DNA from: Lactococcus garvieae
GTDB taxonomy: Bacteria; Bacillota; Bacilli; Lactobacillales; Streptococcaceae
Assembly: GCF_016758115.1 (NCBI RefSeq)
Contig: NZ_WIVG01000016.1
Span: 1 to 46,076, forward strand
Reading direction: 5' to 3'
DNA length: 46,076 bases
Positions 29,007 through 38,553 of this stretch are shown piece after piece. The notes beneath the pieces are model-generated. The model was not told the DNA's origin. It was given only the letters and a program-made list of their open reading frames with translations, and ran no database searches. A program made the translations under genes and the position numbers. Position 1 is the first letter of the stretch; the number at the start of each line of letters is the position of its first letter.

Positions 29007-29031
29007 AAAAAAAAACGAGCCAATACAGCTC
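29007..29031 (-). terminator. Terminator after the first RpiR gene
   Basis: A short GAGC / GCTC stem with a 7-nt loop followed by nine T on the minus strand. The stem is short but the T-tract is strong. Confidence 0.5.
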
Positions 29032-29052
29032 TGTCCAATATCCTGTAAAAAT

Positions 29053-29796
29053 TTACACGTCAGCTTTAATCAGCTCCTGGTTTAAGCTTTCTAAATAGGC
29101 GCGATAAAGAGAGTGCATAATAAGCATCAATGGGGTTTTATCTGTCACATCGTAGTATCCGTATACCTCACGAGTAGTATAGCAATAAAGATTTACATCC
29201 GCAATATCTGATAAAGTATTCTCTGTCAGATTGGTTAAACTGACCACCTTATGCCCATATTCTTTAGCGAGTCGGGCTAGCTTATGGACAGTGGTTGATT
29301 CCCCTGACAGCGAAATAAAAAAGAAACAGCTTTTTTGATTATTTTCAATCTGATTTACTAATTCATTTTCATATTGATAGAGCCTAAACTTATCAGATAA
29401 AGTATAAAAATGTTCTGTACATGCTTTAGCTATTACCACTGCTTGTTCTAAAGCAAAAAAATTAACTTTTGGATATCTCTGAAATAGCTTCACCACTTCC
29501 AACTCTCGTTGTGCATCAATCAGCTCAAAATTGCGCAAAAATATCCGCTTCGTTTCATTTTCCACCTGTTCTTGAAGCTCATGTTTTAACTCTACTTTTA
29601 ATTCTGTAAAGCCATCATATCCTAATTTACGACAGAGTCGCATAATCGTGTTGGGTGCTGTATATAACTGCGTAGCCAAGGTTACAATTTTAATAGATGC
29701 TGCCTCTTCTTTATTCTTTAAAATCCATGCCACTATATCTTCTTCAAGTTCTGTAAATCCATGCCTGCTATTAATGACACGTTGCTCAAAATTCAT
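29053..29796 (-). CDS. RpiR/MurR family transcriptional regulator (sugar locus)
   Basis: 247 residues. N-terminal HTH_6 (about 1-75) with the family pattern VTLATQLYTAPNTIMRLCRKLGYDGF (residues 39-64), and a C-terminal SIS domain (about 105-225) with SLSGESTTVHKLA, the phosphosugar-binding stretch. Such regulators sense sugar phosphates. Its position between the 1002-residue gene and EIIC makes it the local controller. AGGAC lies 7 nt before the ATG. Transcription may enter by read-through from the hydrolase gene past the 29823-29862 hairpin. Confidence 0.9.
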   Translation of the reverse strand: MNFEQRVINSRHGFTELEEDIVAWILKNKEEAASIKIVTLATQLYTAPNTIMRLCRKLGYDGFTELKVELKHELQEQVENETKRIFLRNFELIDAQRELEVVKLFQRYPKVNFFALEQAVVIAKACTEHFYTLSDKFRLYQYENELVNQIENNQKSCFFFISLSGESTTVHKLARLAKEYGHKVVSLTNLTENTLSDIADVNLYCYTTREVYGYYDVTDKTPLMLIMHSLYRAYLESLNQELIKADV

Positions 29797-29822
29797 AAAA
29801 TGTCCTTTCTATCACAAATAAA

Positions 29823-29862
29823 AACTCCCAAAGAGAGTTTATTTTTAATTTCACTGGGAGTT
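29823..29862 (-). terminator. Terminator between the 1002-residue gene and the RpiR gene
   Basis: Arms AACTCCCA / TGGGAGTT, then T-rich sequence, on the minus strand. The 3' arm can also pair with an inner AAACTC, giving a shorter alternative hairpin. Confidence 0.6.
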
Positions 29863-29870
29863 AAATCTCA

Positions 29871-32800
29871 TCACGAGCTACTCGTAATTGTCGCCGAAAC
29901 AATTTGTTTCATCTCCGTTTCTCCATCCACAGTATATTGATTAGGTAACGGCATACTACTCAGCGTTTCTGCTTTCCAAGTTACTGCAACAATTTTTCCT
30001 AGCTCATAGCTATTACTCGAATTATCTGTCCGTTGATAGGTTTGTCTCAACTCAACAGGCATACCAATAAGCCCTAATGTTTCTTCTGGATTACTCAAAT
30101 CAATGGTCACGTCAGTTAAAATATCAATCGGAGGAGTTATAGGTTTGTTCATTCCTTGACTCCAATTGGGAATTTCATGCGGTCCATCTTCATTATAAAT
30201 AAACCCGCCTCGCATCATCGTACTATCAATGATTTGACTGGCTCCAAATGAAGTAGGATAGGTGCCACGTGGTCCTGTGGTGTTCCAAAAATAATTCTCA
30301 CAAAATTGCCAAATTTCAGTCCCTCGAACAATGTAACTCTCCAACAAAATTTTGGCTTCATCATAAAATCCTCGATTAATCAAACCGTGTGTCATTAATG
30401 AATTTGGCGCCCATTTAAGAACTGGATAACCGCAAAGTGACAGAGCTGGATTAATAATATCCAATGTAAACTGTTCCAATTGTTGTGTCTGTTCTGTCGG
30501 TAAATCTGGCAGAATCAAACCACTAGACAACATATTGGGCAAATCTGTTGTACTGCGAGGTACAGGTGGCTCAGAGAGATGCGAATTCCTTGCATGAATA
30601 TATTTGTCTATATCATTATTATTTGGATCTACATCAACACAACCTAAGAAAATATATTGCCAAATTCCTCTTTGATAATTATTATCTGGAAGATTTGCGC
30701 CATTTCTTAGCACTTTCCTATTGATTTCTTGATTCGTACTATTTTGTGGATAAGAATATAAGGCTTCATGCGAAAGCGGGTCACAGAACATCCAATCCGC
30801 ATAATTTTTTAAATTAAGTGCGTATAACTCTTGCCAATATGATACTTCTGCCGCATATTCATTTCCTAATAGCTCACAGATTTTTATCATATACTGGGTG
30901 TCATTCATGACAGAAATCATAAATTCTGAATCTATTTCGTTCTCAACATTTGTACTCTCGTAAATCCATCTTGGATGTTCAAATTTCCATTCCAAATGGC
31001 GTTTCAATGCCGGATAAAGTGCACCCAAGCGTGTTAAATCTGGAGAAATATTGTGAATCATCCAGAGCGTTTGAGCCATACGAACAGGCAATACTTCTCC
31101 TGAAAGGAAACCGTTGGCATCCACCATAGACATAAACCCTTCCATCCCGCTCCAAGCAATGGATGGATTAATATACATCAAATCTTGAATTTGGAGTAAG
31201 CCTTCCCATGAATTATTAGGCGGTGTCATAGCTGCACCTGCACATTGACGGCTTGGTTTACCTAAGGCTTGTTGGGTGAAGGCATAGCCTGTTTCCCGAG
31301 TAGGCGCTAAAATATTACAGATGAGGTGCGTCCAAGCTGCGTAATATAAAAGGCGGTGTTTCTCAGGTGTTACAACTTCACTGTGGTAAACAAAAGAATT
31401 TCCCAATCCCCATTCACTAGAAACAGGAACTTTAGATAACAAGTTGTCCCAATAAGTTTTACGTGAATTGTAATGCGCAATAATTGTTGCAGAACCTTCA
31501 CCCATGCCAACACCATTTAGTGCACGGATAACAGCTTGTTCCTCTCCCTCTTCACGGTTTGCATAACCTATCGCTAAACCAATAGAGGAAATAGAGGTTG
31601 GTATCCTATACTTTCCGATACCATTAACAAAAGTTGGCGGAATAATTTGTGCAGTTGCTTCTGTATCAATAGCACCATCTTCCTTAAGAGCAACCACTTT
31701 TATTGCCGTGATAAATAAATTCTGATTCCAGTCGCTATGCTGAGTATCTGTCTTCAAAACGACTTCGTTCACATTATCCCAGTAGCACTTCAAATTATTA
31801 GTGTTATAATCTGTTGATGAAGTTGTTGAGTCGCGGAGCTCAATTTCTAAATATGAACCTGTTGCTTCGGATAAGCTAATGAGTCGTCCAAGTGTACTTT
31901 CATCAACAAAAAAGTCCGTAGTTGCTATCTTTCCAAAGCCTTCAACACTTCCAGACAACTCCACTTTATGAGGAAACCAAGCTGAAGTAATCGTGCTGCT
32001 TGATGCTTGTACATCATCTATTTTCATAATAGCATTAAAACTGGAATCTTGGAAACCTGATTTCTTCTCTCTTAAATTTACACCATTGTCACTTGTCCTG
32101 TTCGCATTACCTTTAATGCCATAGTAAGCCCCAAAACGCAAATCCATTGAAGGCTCAACAGGAGTAATCGCCTGATTATCAAAGTTATATTCAGGATTAG
32201 TTACCAAGCGGCTAAAAGGAAGGGATAAATTTCGATATTCTTTTAAATTTGAGATATTGGTTGGATCATCATTTTTTAAAGTATCAACATCTACCGTAGG
32301 ATCACCATCAAAATTAATCCCTCCAATGCTCCCCTGTACACTCGAAGGGAGAGCTTGGGGAATTTCATAATTTGGCTCACTACAAGTTAATACTCCTAAA
32401 GTAATAAATTGTCCGACATCACCTTTAAAGTTTATCATAAGTGTAAATGTCTTACTTTCAAGGGTTGAATCGTTCCAATCTGACAAGGGTTCTGTTCCAG
32501 CAATCCCTTTTAAAGAATAGCTAAAAGCCTCTCCGAAACTACTATTTTGTGCTTGGCTTTCTGGTTGAATTGTAATAAGTTGGGCATTTTCCGCCTCACC
32601 TTGAACAAGTAACTCCCACGAAAGCTCAGCTGTAATCTGTGCAATTTTGATATTCAAATCTGAATATTTCCATGTTGCATATGTAAATTTTTTGGATAGG
32701 GTTGCAGAGGTTCCACTTAGCGTTAAGGTTCCACCTAACGTGTCATAATTCATTGTGCCGCCTGAAATCAGCCAGCCATTATCTTGCTTAAAATCATCAA

Positions 32801-32879
32801 GAATGATTTCATCTAAAGGAGCTTGTACTCCTGCCGGTTGCATATCATTTCTTACATCAAAAAAAGTATTTTGAAACAT
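29871..32879 (-). CDS. Large putative intracellular glycoside hydrolase, (alpha/alpha)6-barrel-like; family not identified
   Basis: 1002 residues, with no signal peptide, lipobox, membrane segment or LPXTG, so it is cytoplasmic. The first ~200 residues are beta-rich (an ILDDFKQDNGWLISGG start, Ser/Thr-rich, like a carbohydrate-binding or jelly-roll domain), and residues ~200-480 are also beta-rich. From about 490 to 880 the sequence is helical and Trp/Tyr-rich with the look of six-hairpin glycosidases: NSWEGLLQIQDLMYINPSIAW near 555, DANGFLSGEVLPVRMAQTLW near 585, ESTNVENEIDSEFMISVMNDTQYM near 645, and GRYDEAKILLESYI-like repeats near 850. Acidic residues in these segments are candidate catalysts, but I cannot name them. 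An AAAGG lies before the ATG. It follows the ROK kinase by 163 bp. Confidence 0.7.
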   Translation of the reverse strand: MFQNTFFDVRNDMQPAGVQAPLDEIILDDFKQDNGWLISGGTMNYDTLGGTLTLSGTSATLSKKFTYATWKYSDLNIKIAQITAELSWELLVQGEAENAQLITIQPESQAQNSSFGEAFSYSLKGIAGTEPLSDWNDSTLESKTFTLMINFKGDVGQFITLGVLTCSEPNYEIPQALPSSVQGSIGGINFDGDPTVDVDTLKNDDPTNISNLKEYRNLSLPFSRLVTNPEYNFDNQAITPVEPSMDLRFGAYYGIKGNANRTSDNGVNLREKKSGFQDSSFNAIMKIDDVQASSSTITSAWFPHKVELSGSVEGFGKIATTDFFVDESTLGRLISLSEATGSYLEIELRDSTTSSTDYNTNNLKCYWDNVNEVVLKTDTQHSDWNQNLFITAIKVVALKEDGAIDTEATAQIIPPTFVNGIGKYRIPTSISSIGLAIGYANREEGEEQAVIRALNGVGMGEGSATIIAHYNSRKTYWDNLLSKVPVSSEWGLGNSFVYHSEVVTPEKHRLLYYAAWTHLICNILAPTRETGYAFTQQALGKPSRQCAGAAMTPPNNSWEGLLQIQDLMYINPSIAWSGMEGFMSMVDANGFLSGEVLPVRMAQTLWMIHNISPDLTRLGALYPALKRHLEWKFEHPRWIYESTNVENEIDSEFMISVMNDTQYMIKICELLGNEYAAEVSYWQELYALNLKNYADWMFCDPLSHEALYSYPQNSTNQEINRKVLRNGANLPDNNYQRGIWQYIFLGCVDVDPNNNDIDKYIHARNSHLSEPPVPRSTTDLPNMLSSGLILPDLPTEQTQQLEQFTLDIINPALSLCGYPVLKWAPNSLMTHGLINRGFYDEAKILLESYIVRGTEIWQFCENYFWNTTGPRGTYPTSFGASQIIDSTMMRGGFIYNEDGPHEIPNWSQGMNKPITPPIDILTDVTIDLSNPEETLGLIGMPVELRQTYQRTDNSSNSYELGKIVAVTWKAETLSSMPLPNQYTVDGETEMKQIVSATITSSS

Positions 32880-32950
32880 AAAAACTGCCTTTCTTTATTA
32901 AGGTTTAAAACATGACAACTCACAACTTGTTTGTTTTTGAATCTCCTTTC

Positions 32951-32966
32951 TTGATTAAAAAATCAA
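32951..32966. repeat. Inverted repeat upstream of the hydrolase gene (possible operator)
   Basis: TTGATT / AATCAA with a 4-bp spacer, about 72 bp before the start codon and a few bases upstream of an unassigned AAGGAG. It could be a site for the nearby RpiR protein; no second copy is evident in the window. Confidence 0.35.
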
Positions 32967-33042
32967 CTTTCAATTTTTTATATTACCTGCATTGTAGCCA
33001 TATCAAATGACCCGCAACTCCTACTTTCTCCCCTTTCTTTTT

Positions 33043-33909
33043 TTAATCTATTTTTGAAGCTGCTAATGCAAAATTACCTATTGTCGCAGAACCATTATTT
33101 TCTACACTCGGTAGTGTAATGTAATCATGTACCTCACAAGGTAAACTCACGTAACCATTAAGCAATTCTATAAAATATCTCTGAACTTTTTCGAGCATTA
33201 AGGGCTGTGACATTACACCTCCTCCAAGAATTATGCGCTCAGGCACTAAAGTCAGAGTAGCATTTACAGCTGCTTGTGCAATATAATAAGCAATCAATTC
33301 CCATACTTCATGATTCGCTTCAACTTCTTCACCACGTTTCTGAAGACGTGCAGCGATTGTCGGTCCAGAAGCGAGACCTTCCAAACAATCATTATGGAAA
33401 GGACAGATACCTTCAAAATTCGTATCTTTTGGATGGCGTTTAACTGTTTGGTGCCCCATTTCAGCATGTCCACGCCCGCCAATAAAGTTTCCTTTTTGAG
33501 TTGCGCCTCCTCCAATACCTGTACCTATCGTAAAATAAACGACATCTTGAAGCCCTGTTTTAACCATCTCACCATAAGCAGAAGCATTGACATCTGTCGT
33601 AAAAGCAACCGGAATATTTAATTCATCACTAATCTTGCCAAGAAGATTTATGCCTCCCCAATCTGGTTTAGGTGTGGTTGTGATATACCCATAAGTTGGA
33701 CTATCACTGTTAATATCCAATGGTCCAAATGAACCTAAACCAATTGCTTCAACAGGATTCTCCTTAAAGAACGCGATTGTCTTACTTATTGTTTCTTCAG
33801 GATGTGTTGTAGGAATCTGATGTGTTTTAATGATTCCATAATCTTCATCCCCAACAGCAAGTACAAATTTTGTTCCGCCTGCTTCAATTGACCCATAATA
33901 TTTTGACAT
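33043..33909 (-). CDS. ROK-family sugar kinase (fructokinase-like)
   Basis: 288 residues. The ATP-binding strand is at GSIEAGGTKFVLAVG (6-20), with a second glycine motif TIGTGIGGG near 127-135. The catalytic Asp is D106 in TTDVNAS. The zinc site is H153 with C169, H172 and C175 (MGHQ, ICPFHNDC), a pattern of ROK fructokinases/mannokinases (ScrK/GmuE type), including the trailing LEGLASGPTI. So it probably phosphorylates fructose, mannose or a related hexose. GAGGA precedes the ATG. It heads the locus and has its own promoter with a cre-like site. Substrate is inferred only from family. Confidence 0.9.
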   Translation of the reverse strand: MSKYYGSIEAGGTKFVLAVGDEDYGIIKTHQIPTTHPEETISKTIAFFKENPVEAIGLGSFGPLDINSDSPTYGYITTTPKPDWGGINLLGKISDELNIPVAFTTDVNASAYGEMVKTGLQDVVYFTIGTGIGGGATQKGNFIGGRGHAEMGHQTVKRHPKDTNFEGICPFHNDCLEGLASGPTIAARLQKRGEEVEANHEVWELIAYYIAQAAVNATLTLVPERIILGGGVMSQPLMLEKVQRYFIELLNGYVSLPCEVHDYITLPSVENNGSATIGNFALAASKID

Positions 33910-33963
33910 TTTTTTATTTCCTCAAATCTAAAAAAAAATTTGTACACTTCCTTATTTAAATTA

Positions 33964-33969
33964 AGTATA
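33964..33969 (-). promoter_or_regulatory. Promoter of the ROK kinase gene (extended -10)
   Basis: TATACT preceded by TGT, 54 nt before the ATG. The -35 region is occupied by the cre-like site. Confidence 0.55.
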
Positions 33970-33976
33970 ACAAATT

Positions 33977-33990
33977 CGTTTGCGCTTACA
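33977..33990 (-). promoter_or_regulatory. cre-like CcpA site overlapping the ROK promoter
   Basis: TGTAAGCGCAAACG on the minus strand agrees with the consensus TGWAANCGNTNWCA at 12 of 14 positions. It lies just upstream of the -10 and in the -35 region, a position suited to repression by CcpA when glucose is present. Confidence 0.5.
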
Positions 33991-34057
33991 TACTAATATG
34001 ACATAGAATACAATAATTGTAAAAACTGTCACAAAAAAATCATTTTGGATAAACAAA

Positions 34058-34078
34058 AAGCCAGAAGCACTTCTGCTT
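34058..34078 (-). terminator. Terminator after smpB
   Basis: AAGCAGAAG / CTTCTGGCTT stem (one bulged G) followed by a T-run on the minus strand, 10 nt beyond the smpB stop. Confidence 0.7.
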
Positions 34079-34088
34079 ACTGACTTGT

Positions 34089-34556
34089 CTAACGGTTATA
34101 TGCCTTAAGCTGGCGAGCTATATCACGGTTTTGCTCTTTACGTTTTAAGGTTTCACGCTTATCGTATTGTTTTTTACCGCGAGCTAGGCCCATAAGCACT
34201 TTAGCAAAACCGTTTTTGAGATAAACTTTCAGGGGAATAAAAGTAACTCCTGTCCCTGCGAGTGCTTTCTCAATTTTGGTAATTTCTTTTTTATGGAACA
34301 AAAGTTTACGAGTACGTAACTCATCCACATTAAAAATATTTCCCTGCTCAAAAGGAGCAATATGAACATTAGAAAGCCAAACTTCTCCGTTTCTTACACG
34401 CGCAAAGCCATCCTTTAGCTGTATTTTGGCTTGACGAACCGACTTAATCTCTGTTCCTGTTAAAACGATGCCTGCCTCAAAAGTCTCAAAAATTTCATAA
34501 TCATGCCGCGCTTTTTTATTTTGCGCTAAGGGCTTGTCTACTGTGTTTTTTACCAT
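34089..34556 (-). CDS. smpB: SsrA-binding protein SmpB
   Basis: 155 residues. Small basic beta-barrel protein that carries tmRNA to stalled ribosomes for trans-translation. Typical segments: [24 protein letters not shown] at 12-36 and [23 protein letters not shown]-like tail near 128-150. The ATG has no Shine-Dalgarno. An extended -10 (TGT then TATAAT) ends 6 nt before it, so the transcript could be leaderless; other known SmpB proteins start at this residue. The ssrA RNA gene is not in the window. Confidence 0.95.
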   Translation of the reverse strand: MVKNTVDKPLAQNKKARHDYEIFETFEAGIVLTGTEIKSVRQAKIQLKDGFARVRNGEVWLSNVHIAPFEQGNIFNVDELRTRKLLFHKKEITKIEKALAGTGVTFIPLKVYLKNGFAKVLMGLARGKKQYDKRETLKRKEQNRDIARQLKAYNR

Positions 34557-34562
34557 GATTTT

Positions 34563-34568
34563 ATTATA
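34563..34568 (-). promoter_or_regulatory. smpB extended -10 promoter, possibly leaderless
   Basis: TATAAT preceded by TGT, six nucleotides before the smpB ATG. No -35 match. A start 6-7 nt downstream of the -10 would be the A of ATG. Confidence 0.5.
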
Positions 34569-34762
34569 ACAGAAAAAGAGAGAAGGTGCTTTTCATCAAT
34601 TTATTATGACAGTCTCCCTCAAAAAATACCGTTTTTGAAGGAAACCCAACAAGAGGTTTACCTTTTAGGTGCAATGAGAACAACCCATAATAGCAGAAAA
34701 AGAGAGTTGCTCTATTTCTTCCCAAAAGCGAAGCTGTTATTAAGCACGCACACATTTATCCA

Positions 34763-36289
<1,527 letters not shown>

Positions 36290-36436
36290 TTACAAAGTTG
36301 AGGAAAGTCTGACAGTTTTGTTCCTATTTTCTGAAACAAAAGCTTCCAAAAAAAGAAAGATACTAACTTTTAAATATCTCTCAAAGCCTGAAATAACACT
36401 GTTTCAAAAGCTTCATTTATACAAGAGAAAGCCTTC

Positions 36437-36474
36437 TGATAACGTTTGCATCTGTTTCTTGAAAAGGGTATAAT
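36437..36474 (+). promoter_or_regulatory. ptcBA promoter with cre-like site
   Basis: TTGCAT (36446-36451) and TATAAT (36469-36474) with a 17-bp spacer. TGATAACGTTTGCA at 36437-36450 matches the cre consensus at 12 of 14 positions and overlaps the -35, which suggests CcpA repression. Confidence 0.75.
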
Positions 36475-36509
36475 GAAACCACAAATTTTAAAAAAGAGGT
36501 ATTTACATT

Positions 36510-36830
36510 ATGGCAGATAAAGTTATCGCGCTCGCCTGTGCTGCAGGAATGTCCACATCATTATTGGTTTCAAAAATGCAAAAAGCGGCCGAAGCTTCAG
36601 GCAAAAACTACGAGATTTTTGCAAAATCAACAGCCGACATTGATAACATGTTAGCAGCTAATCCTAAACCAGATGTGCTCCTCTTAGGACCACAGGTTGC
36701 TTTCATGAAGGCAGAGGTACAGAAAAAAGCGGAAGCAGCCGGTGTACCGATGGATGTAATCAATATGCAGGACTACGGCATGATGCGCGGCGATAATGTC
36801 TTAGCCAATGCTGAGAACTTAATGAAATAG
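36510..36830 (+). CDS. ptcB: PTS EIIB, lactose/cellobiose class
   Basis: 106 residues. Active-site C10 in LACAAGMSTSLL takes the phosphoryl group from EIIA and passes it to the sugar bound by an EIIC. The sequence is the small rubredoxin-like fold of EIIB-cel. First gene of ptcB-ptcA; in Lactococcus these two proteins serve several separate EIIC proteins, including cellobiose (CelB/PtcC) and glucose entry. Here the EIIC at 27519-28808 is a candidate partner. GAGG lies 10 nt upstream. Confidence 0.94.
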   Translation: MADKVIALACAAGMSTSLLVSKMQKAAEASGKNYEIFAKSTADIDNMLAANPKPDVLLLGPQVAFMKAEVQKKAEAAGVPMDVINMQDYGMMRGDNVLANAENLMK

Positions 36831-36855
36831 GCACTATAGTCAGAAAGAGAAGAAA

Positions 36856-37182
36856 ATGAACGAAGAATATATGAATGTTGTCATGGGCATTATCATGCAT
36901 GGCGGTAATGCAAAAGGCTTAGCTTATCAAGCCATCCAACAGGCTAAAGAGGGAAATTTTGACACAGCACACGAATCTTTGCAACAAGCCAACGATGAGT
37001 TACGCGAGGCACACGATGTCCAAACAGACCTTTTAACACGTGTGGCTCAAGGTGAAGTGATTGAGCTAAATCTTTATATGGTACATGCCCAAGATCATCT
37101 CATGACAGCCATTGCTTTTAAAGACATGGCTACCGAATTCATCGGTCAAGAGGAACGTCTCCAAGCTTTGGAAGAAAAGTAA
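36856..37182 (+). CDS. ptcA: PTS EIIA, lactose/cellobiose class
   Basis: 108 residues, trimeric three-helix EIIA. The phosphorylated histidine should be H77 in YMVHAQDHLMT, with D80 the conserved metal-binding residue; helical residues before it fit the family. It accepts phosphate from HPr and gives it to PtcB. It follows ptcB by 25 nt with its own AGAAG, and a terminator directly follows the stop. Confidence 0.94.
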   Translation: MNEEYMNVVMGIIMHGGNAKGLAYQAIQQAKEGNFDTAHESLQQANDELREAHDVQTDLLTRVAQGEVIELNLYMVHAQDHLMTAIAFKDMATEFIGQEERLQALEEK

Positions 37183-37204
37183 AAAAGCTCGTAGGAGCTT
37201 TTTT
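37183..37204 (+). terminator. Terminator after ptcA
   Basis: AAAAGCTC / GAGCTTTT stem with a 4-nt loop and T-run, starting right after the ptcA stop codon. Confidence 0.85.
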
Positions 37205-37223
37205 AATCATAACAAATCAACTT

Positions 37224-37476
37224 TTAATCCGTATCCAGAATTATTAGCATAATTTTTAAGGACTTTAAAGTTACACATTCAAATATTAGGAAACTCTCTC
37301 GGGACAGCACTTCTGTTGTATCCCGTGGGGCAGTCAACGTTACAGACATCTTACATAAAACCAAGGAGTTCTTCTCCCCTGCCTCACTTAATTCTGCTCT
37401 TGTATCGGCAATGGTAATACTAGTAACTACTTGTTTTTGCTGCAGCTCTTTCAGCTTTATTCTTCAAACTTTTCAT
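37224..37476 (-). pseudogene. Possible decayed small gene between ptcA and the second RpiR gene
   Basis: On the minus strand an ATG at 37476 opens a short Lys/Ala-rich frame (MKSLKNKAERAAAK...) that stops after 18 codons. In the shifted frame, an open, protein-like stretch (SITIADTRAELSEAGEKNS...) runs for about 65 more codons to a TAA at 37224. Joined, they would give a protein of some 80 residues, so a frameshift is suspected. There is no Shine-Dalgarno. I do not recognise it; it may also be chance. Confidence 0.3.
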
Positions 37477-37492
37477 TGACTAACCCATTTGA

Positions 37493-37524
37493 AAAAGCGA
37501 CTTTCTTTAAAGAAAACCGCTTTT
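37493..37524 (-). terminator. Terminator overlapping the end of the second RpiR gene
   Basis: Outer arms AAAAGCG / CGCTTTT with an inner, fully self-complementary TTTCTTTAAAGAAA, 16 potential base pairs (two G-U), then a T-run on the minus strand. The 5' arm lies within the last codons of the gene and includes its stop. Confidence 0.8.
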
Positions 37525-38304
37525 AAATGTCTGGCCCTTTTCACTATTATTTTTATTTTTTTCTTGCCGAAAACTATGTGTTCGATGCGCCAGCCGTTCC
37601 AAAAGGGCAACAACAGGTAACTGTGTCGTCAGCTGACCCAAAGCATGTACTTTAGAACTTTCGGCTGCTACATTATAAGGGATAGCAACATCTGCCATAT
37701 TAGACAAAGTATTATTCATTTCATTAGTAATCGAAATGACTTTTACACCATCTCTTTTATAAGACGCAACAGAGCCAATTATGAAGTTGGTTTTCCCTGA
37801 GATAGAAAGAGCAACAACTGTCATCGATTGAGCATTATTCGTCATCAAGGGCTGGTAAGGATCGGTCACTTCAAACGCAGGAAGCCCTGCATTATTAAAA
37901 TACTTTGTACCATAGTCAGCTAGAGCTCCAGATGTTCCGACACCGATAAAAACAGTATATTCGGTTTCCTCCAAGAGCTTTGCGGCTTCATCGATGAGTT
38001 TCAAATACTCTGGATTCCGTAAACGTTTCGTAAAAAGTTCAAAGGCGAGAAGATTATCATATTCTGCAGCATCTGCTTTCAGCGAAACTTTGTCTCTTTG
38101 AGCACGCAGATACCCTTTCATTTCATTCCAGCCTGAAAAGCCTAACTTACGTGTCATACGTACAATCGTAGTTGGAGAAACATGAACAGAAGAAGCAAAT
38201 TCACGAATAGTCATTTTCATAATGCATTCAGGTTCTTTTAACACTTGTTCAAAAACCATACTTTCAAGATCGTTAAGCTTATTTAAGTGACTGTCTTCAA
38301 TCAT
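37507..38304 (-). CDS. RpiR/MurR family transcriptional regulator (ptc/bgl region)
   Basis: 265 residues. HTH_6 domain with MTIREFASSVHVSPTTIVRMTRKLGF at about 31-56, then a SIS domain (about 110-230) with VALSISGKTNFIIGSVASYK as the phosphosugar site. The last ~20 residues are charged and specific to this protein. GGAG lies 6 nt before the ATG. It may control ptcBA-bglA, which it adjoins. It is only distantly similar to the first RpiR protein (29053-29796), so it is not a recent duplicate. Confidence 0.9.
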   Translation of the reverse strand: MIEDSHLNKLNDLESMVFEQVLKEPECIMKMTIREFASSVHVSPTTIVRMTRKLGFSGWNEMKGYLRAQRDKVSLKADAAEYDNLLAFELFTKRLRNPEYLKLIDEAAKLLEETEYTVFIGVGTSGALADYGTKYFNNAGLPAFEVTDPYQPLMTNNAQSMTVVALSISGKTNFIIGSVASYKRDGVKVISITNEMNNTLSNMADVAIPYNVAAESSKVHALGQLTTQLPVVALLERLAHRTHSFRQEKNKNNSEKGQTFKSGFL

Positions 38305-38495
38305 TCATTTCTCCTTATCAACTGTTTTTGGTTACTTCAGTATATCATATACGTTACAGAATACGATAAAAGGTGATTATAACAGAATTTTTGTCTTTTA
38401 TAAAGATATATGATGCGAACATAACAATAAAAAATGGCTGATATTTTATCTCCAAATCGCTAGCCCTTCTTTAGCCACACTGTCGCAAAGTCAAA

Positions 38496-38537
38496 AAAGT
38501 CTTTTCGCTCCATTTTAATCTTCTGCGAAAAGACTTT
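38496..38537 (-). terminator. Terminator after alaS
   Basis: A 13-bp perfect stem AAAGTCTTTTCGC / GCGAAAAGACTTT followed by T-rich sequence on the minus strand, just beyond the alaS stop; also able to act on the plus strand. Confidence 0.85.
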
Positions 38538-38553
38538 ATTTTTTATTCCAATA

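Noticed and set aside
34564-34755. 63-codon open frame on the minus strand between bglA and smpB
   Set aside because: It has no Shine-Dalgarno, an unconvincing composition, and runs over the smpB promoter and a weak hairpin (34619-34638). Most likely chance.
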